The notes under the pieces were generated by a model that was not told where the DNA came from, made no database searches, and was given only the letters and a program-made list of their open reading frames with translations. Source: Chitinophagaceae bacterium (GTDB lineage Bacteria; Bacteroidota; Bacteroidia; Chitinophagales; Chitinophagaceae). From it: 17,065 bases of DNA. The DNA lies in contig JALOMZ010000017.1 in assembly GCA_025455205.1 (NCBI GenBank), positions 1-17,065 on the forward strand, in the 5' to 3' direction. Shown here piece by piece: positions 14,488-17,065 of the stretch (its first letter is position 1; every line of letters starts with the position of its first letter). A program made the translations under genes and the position numbers.

Positions 14488-15339
14488 ATGCAAAAACGTC
14501 CGCTCGACGTGGTGGTTCTTTCTGATGTGCACCTGGGCACCTATGGCTGCCATGCCACGGAACTGCTGCAATACCTGCGCAGCATACAGCCCCGCCTGCT
14601 CATCCTCAATGGCGATATCATTGACATCTGGAACTTCAGCAAGCGCTATTTCCCGGCCGACCACCTGGAAGTGATCAGTGAGATCTGCCACCTGGCCAGC
14701 ACCGGTACACGCGTGGTGTACATCACCGGCAACCACGATGAGCTGCTGCGAAAGTACAGCGACCTCACACTGGGCAATTTCCAGATTGCAGATAAGCTGG
14801 TGATGGAGATCAACGGCAAGATGTGCTGGATCTTTCACGGCGATGTGTTCGATGCCACCACCAAGGGCTGGGCCAAAGTGCTGGCCCGGCTGGGAGGCAA
14901 GGGATACGACCTGCTCATTTTGCTCAACAGCTTCATCAACTGGACCCTCCGCGCTATGGGCCGCGACAAAATGAGCTTCAGCAAAAAAGTGAAGGCAGGC
15001 GTTAAGAAGGCCGTGGCATGGATAGACAATTTTGAGCAAACAGCCGCTGAGCTGGCCATCGAAAAGCACTACGATTATGTGATCTGCGGGCATATACACC
15101 AGCCCCAGCACCGCGTGGTAACTACCGAAAAAGGATCGGTGGTATACCTCAACAGCGGCGACTGGGTGGAAAACCTCACCGCCCTGGAATATGAAGGCCA
15201 GGAATGGGCCCTCTACCAGTTCGACCCATCAAAGGTATCGGCCCCGCAGGCCATTAGGCGGGAAAAACCACAACCCAATGTGGTGAGTGAGGAAGTGATG
15301 CTCTACATGCACTCGCTGGTAATGGACTATTCCGCCTGA
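14488..15339 (+). CDS. LpxH-like UDP-2,3-diacylglucosamine diphosphatase (calcineurin-like phosphoesterase)
   Basis: This 283-residue metallophosphoesterase has the complete two-metal site: LSDVHLG (Asp13, His15), NGDIID (Asp43), TGNHDE (Asn82, His83), IFHGD (His117) and CGHIHQPQH (His202, His204). Between about residues 120 and 175 it has a hydrophobic and basic cap (LLILLNSFINW, SKKVKAGVKK), typical of LpxH enzymes that remove UMP from UDP-2,3-diacylglucosamine in lipid A synthesis. A function on another phospholipid headgroup is possible. It is likely peripheral to the inner membrane. The ATG at 14488 fits the family start, and the length is normal. The glycosyltransferase gene follows in the same direction after 61 bases. 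Confidence 0.87.
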   Translation: MQKRPLDVVVLSDVHLGTYGCHATELLQYLRSIQPRLLILNGDIIDIWNFSKRYFPADHLEVISEICHLASTGTRVVYITGNHDELLRKYSDLTLGNFQIADKLVMEINGKMCWIFHGDVFDATTKGWAKVLARLGGKGYDLLILLNSFINWTLRAMGRDKMSFSKKVKAGVKKAVAWIDNFEQTAAELAIEKHYDYVICGHIHQPQHRVVTTEKGSVVYLNSGDWVENLTALEYEGQEWALYQFDPSKVSAPQAIRREKPQPNVVSEEVMLYMHSLVMDYSA

Positions 15340-15375
15340 GCCTGCCTGTCATGGAATGCAAACATACCCTCACTT

Positions 15376-15396
15376 ATAATATATAAATTATATTAT
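15376..15396. promoter_or_regulatory. AT-only inverted repeat just before the glycosyltransferase gene
   Basis: ATAATATA and TATATTAT form an 8-bp perfect inverted repeat with a 5-base centre, ending four bases before the ATG at 15401. The stretch 15374-15400 is almost entirely A and T, in sharp contrast to the GC-rich surroundings. It may be a promoter or leader element; no Shine-Dalgarno site is present. Confidence 0.35.
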
Positions 15397-15400
15397 TTAT

Positions 15401-16255
15401 ATGCAAATATTCTATGCCGTTCAGGCTACCGGCAATGGTCATATAAGCCGCGCCCGGCAATTGATGCCCTACCTGCAACAATATGGGGAGGTGGATGTAT
15501 TCCTGAGCGGCGCCAATGCCATTATCAACGATTTTGATTTCATCACGGCCAAAGCCTGTGCCTCCCGGGGCATCCCTTCCGTGCAGTTTGGTCACCAAGC
15601 CAGCTTTATGAGTGCGCACACGCCCCGGCCGCAAACGCGCAGCCTGGTGGGCGAACTCATCCTGCGGCAATATGCCCCGGCCACGCATTATGTGGGACTG
15701 CACTTTCTGCCTTATGACAGTTTCATCTTCCCGCCCGTGATAAAACCATTTTTTCTTCAAGCCCAACCACAGGATCAGGGGCATATCACCGTTTACCTGC
15801 CGGCCTACCAGCAGCACTGCCTGGAATCGCATTTCCGCAGCCTGCCCGATATTCACTTCCACTGGTTTCTGCCCGGTACCAAAGGCATAGTTCGTCAGGG
15901 CAATATCACCTTTTACCCCATTAGCGAAGAGGGCTTCAACCGCAGCCTGCTGCACTGCCATGGCCTCATCACCGGTGGCGGGTTTGAAACCCCGGCCGAA
16001 GCGCTCTACCTCGGCAAGCGCCTGCTGAGCATACCCATACGGGGTCAATATGAGCAGCGATGCAATGCCGCTGCCCTGGAACAACTGGGCATTACCGTAC
16101 TGGAAGATGCCGATACCCCGCATTTTGCGCAAGACATCCGGCATTGGCTGAACAAACCGCAGGCACCCTACCGGCAGCAGGCCAACGATATAGGTCACAC
16201 CCTCGAACACGTGGTGAGCCTGGCCGCACAACCCGCCCGGGATGCCGTGGCCTGA
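15401..16255 (+). CDS. GT-B glycosyltransferase family protein, apparent in-frame internal deletion
   Basis: The 284-residue product resembles MurG/MGDG-synthase-type GT-B proteins of Bacteroidota. The N-terminal acceptor loop is ATGNGHISRARQ (9-20). The C-terminal donor-binding half has LITGGGFETPAEALYLGKR (189-207) and GQYEQRCNAA (215-224). Relatives I recall are about 340 residues. Between VDVFLSGANA and IINDFDFITA (join near residue 40, bases 15520/15521) they carry about 50-55 residues of the first Rossmann domain that are absent here. The frame is kept. The protein may therefore be unable to fold its N-domain normally. The gene pairs with the LpxH-like gene, so a lipid or envelope glycan substrate is inferred. 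Confidence 0.75.
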   Translation: MQIFYAVQATGNGHISRARQLMPYLQQYGEVDVFLSGANAIINDFDFITAKACASRGIPSVQFGHQASFMSAHTPRPQTRSLVGELILRQYAPATHYVGLHFLPYDSFIFPPVIKPFFLQAQPQDQGHITVYLPAYQQHCLESHFRSLPDIHFHWFLPGTKGIVRQGNITFYPISEEGFNRSLLHCHGLITGGGFETPAEALYLGKRLLSIPIRGQYEQRCNAAALEQLGITVLEDADTPHFAQDIRHWLNKPQAPYRQQANDIGHTLEHVVSLAAQPARDAVA

Positions 16256-16268
16256 CAATCCGGTGAAT

Positions 16269-16296
16269 AAAAAAGCCAGCAACGGTGGTTGCTGGC
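16269..16296 (-). terminator. Rho-independent terminator of pheS
   Basis: GCCAGCAAC (16275-16283) pairs perfectly with GTTGCTGGC (16288-16296) around a GGTG loop. On the minus strand the hairpin is followed directly by six T (plus A-run 16269-16274). It lies about 50 bases after the pheS stop and 13 bases past the end of the convergent glycosyltransferase gene. Confidence 0.85.
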
Positions 16297-16311
16297 GAAA
16301 AAAGAATTTAT

Positions 16312-16333
16312 TCATTCCTGTTGGGCGGAATGA
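16312..16333. repeat. Short inverted repeat between pheS stop and its terminator
   Basis: TCATTCC and GGAATGA form a 7-bp stem with an 8-base loop, directly between the pheS stop and the main terminator. It lacks a T-run of its own, so it may be only an accessory hairpin or chance. Confidence 0.3.
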
Positions 16334-16348
16334 CAAAGGCTTTGCGCA

Positions 16349-17065
<717 letters not shown>

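Noticed and set aside
14401..15111. 236-residue minus-strand frame
   Set aside because: Antisense of the LpxH-like gene, whose metal motifs are all present in the plus frame.
15374..16336. 320-residue minus-strand frame
   Set aside because: Antisense of the glycosyltransferase and its AT-rich leader; no recognisable domain.

Overview
The window looks like chromosomal DNA of a Bacteroidota bacterium, most likely of the Chitinophagaceae type. The evidence is start codons without purine-rich Shine-Dalgarno sites, candidate promoters of the TTTG / TAnnTTTG type, Bacteroidota-style protein families (DUF1569, a TonB-plug-like secreted protein, an LpxH-like phosphatase beside a GT-B glycosyltransferase) and a CxxC-containing PheS. 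The DNA is GC-rich by eye for that phylum. The family-level assignment is inference. I see no phage, IS, CRISPR, tRNA or rRNA.

Layout. 1-446: 3' end of an alpha/beta hydrolase (+). 447-943: a gene-poor gap with a terminator-like hairpin and an unusual octamer tandem array (664-806 and 897-943) that runs into the end of the next gene. 925-6222: a minus-strand run of a glutathione peroxidase broken by two exact tandem duplications, a metallo-beta-lactamase-fold hydrolase broken by a deletion, a DUF1569/DinB-like protein, an ALDH3-type aldehyde dehydrogenase and a secreted M20 dipeptidase. 6223-6425: a divergent control region with several short dyads. 6426-8401 (+): a DUF2252 protein and a YciA-type acyl-CoA thioesterase. 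8429-14272 (-): MmcQ/YjbR protein, lysS with its terminator, a CPBP-epimerase-SDR operon, and a secreted protein with a TonB plug-like domain but no barrel. 14488-16255 (+): LpxH-like phosphatase and a glycosyltransferase with an apparent in-frame internal deletion. 16349-17065 (-): pheS, cut by the window edge.

Most genes are housekeeping or envelope metabolism: two aminoacyl-tRNA synthetases, lipid A-type phosphoesterase plus glycosyltransferase, peptide and aldehyde turnover. The CPBP, epimerase and SDR genes are tightly spaced and probably co-translated.

No convincing new multi-gene system is visible. The features most worth a second look are the octamer array, the group of exact duplications and microhomology-like deletions in three genes (real recent mutation or assembly error), the barrel-less plug protein, and the dyad-rich divergent promoter region.
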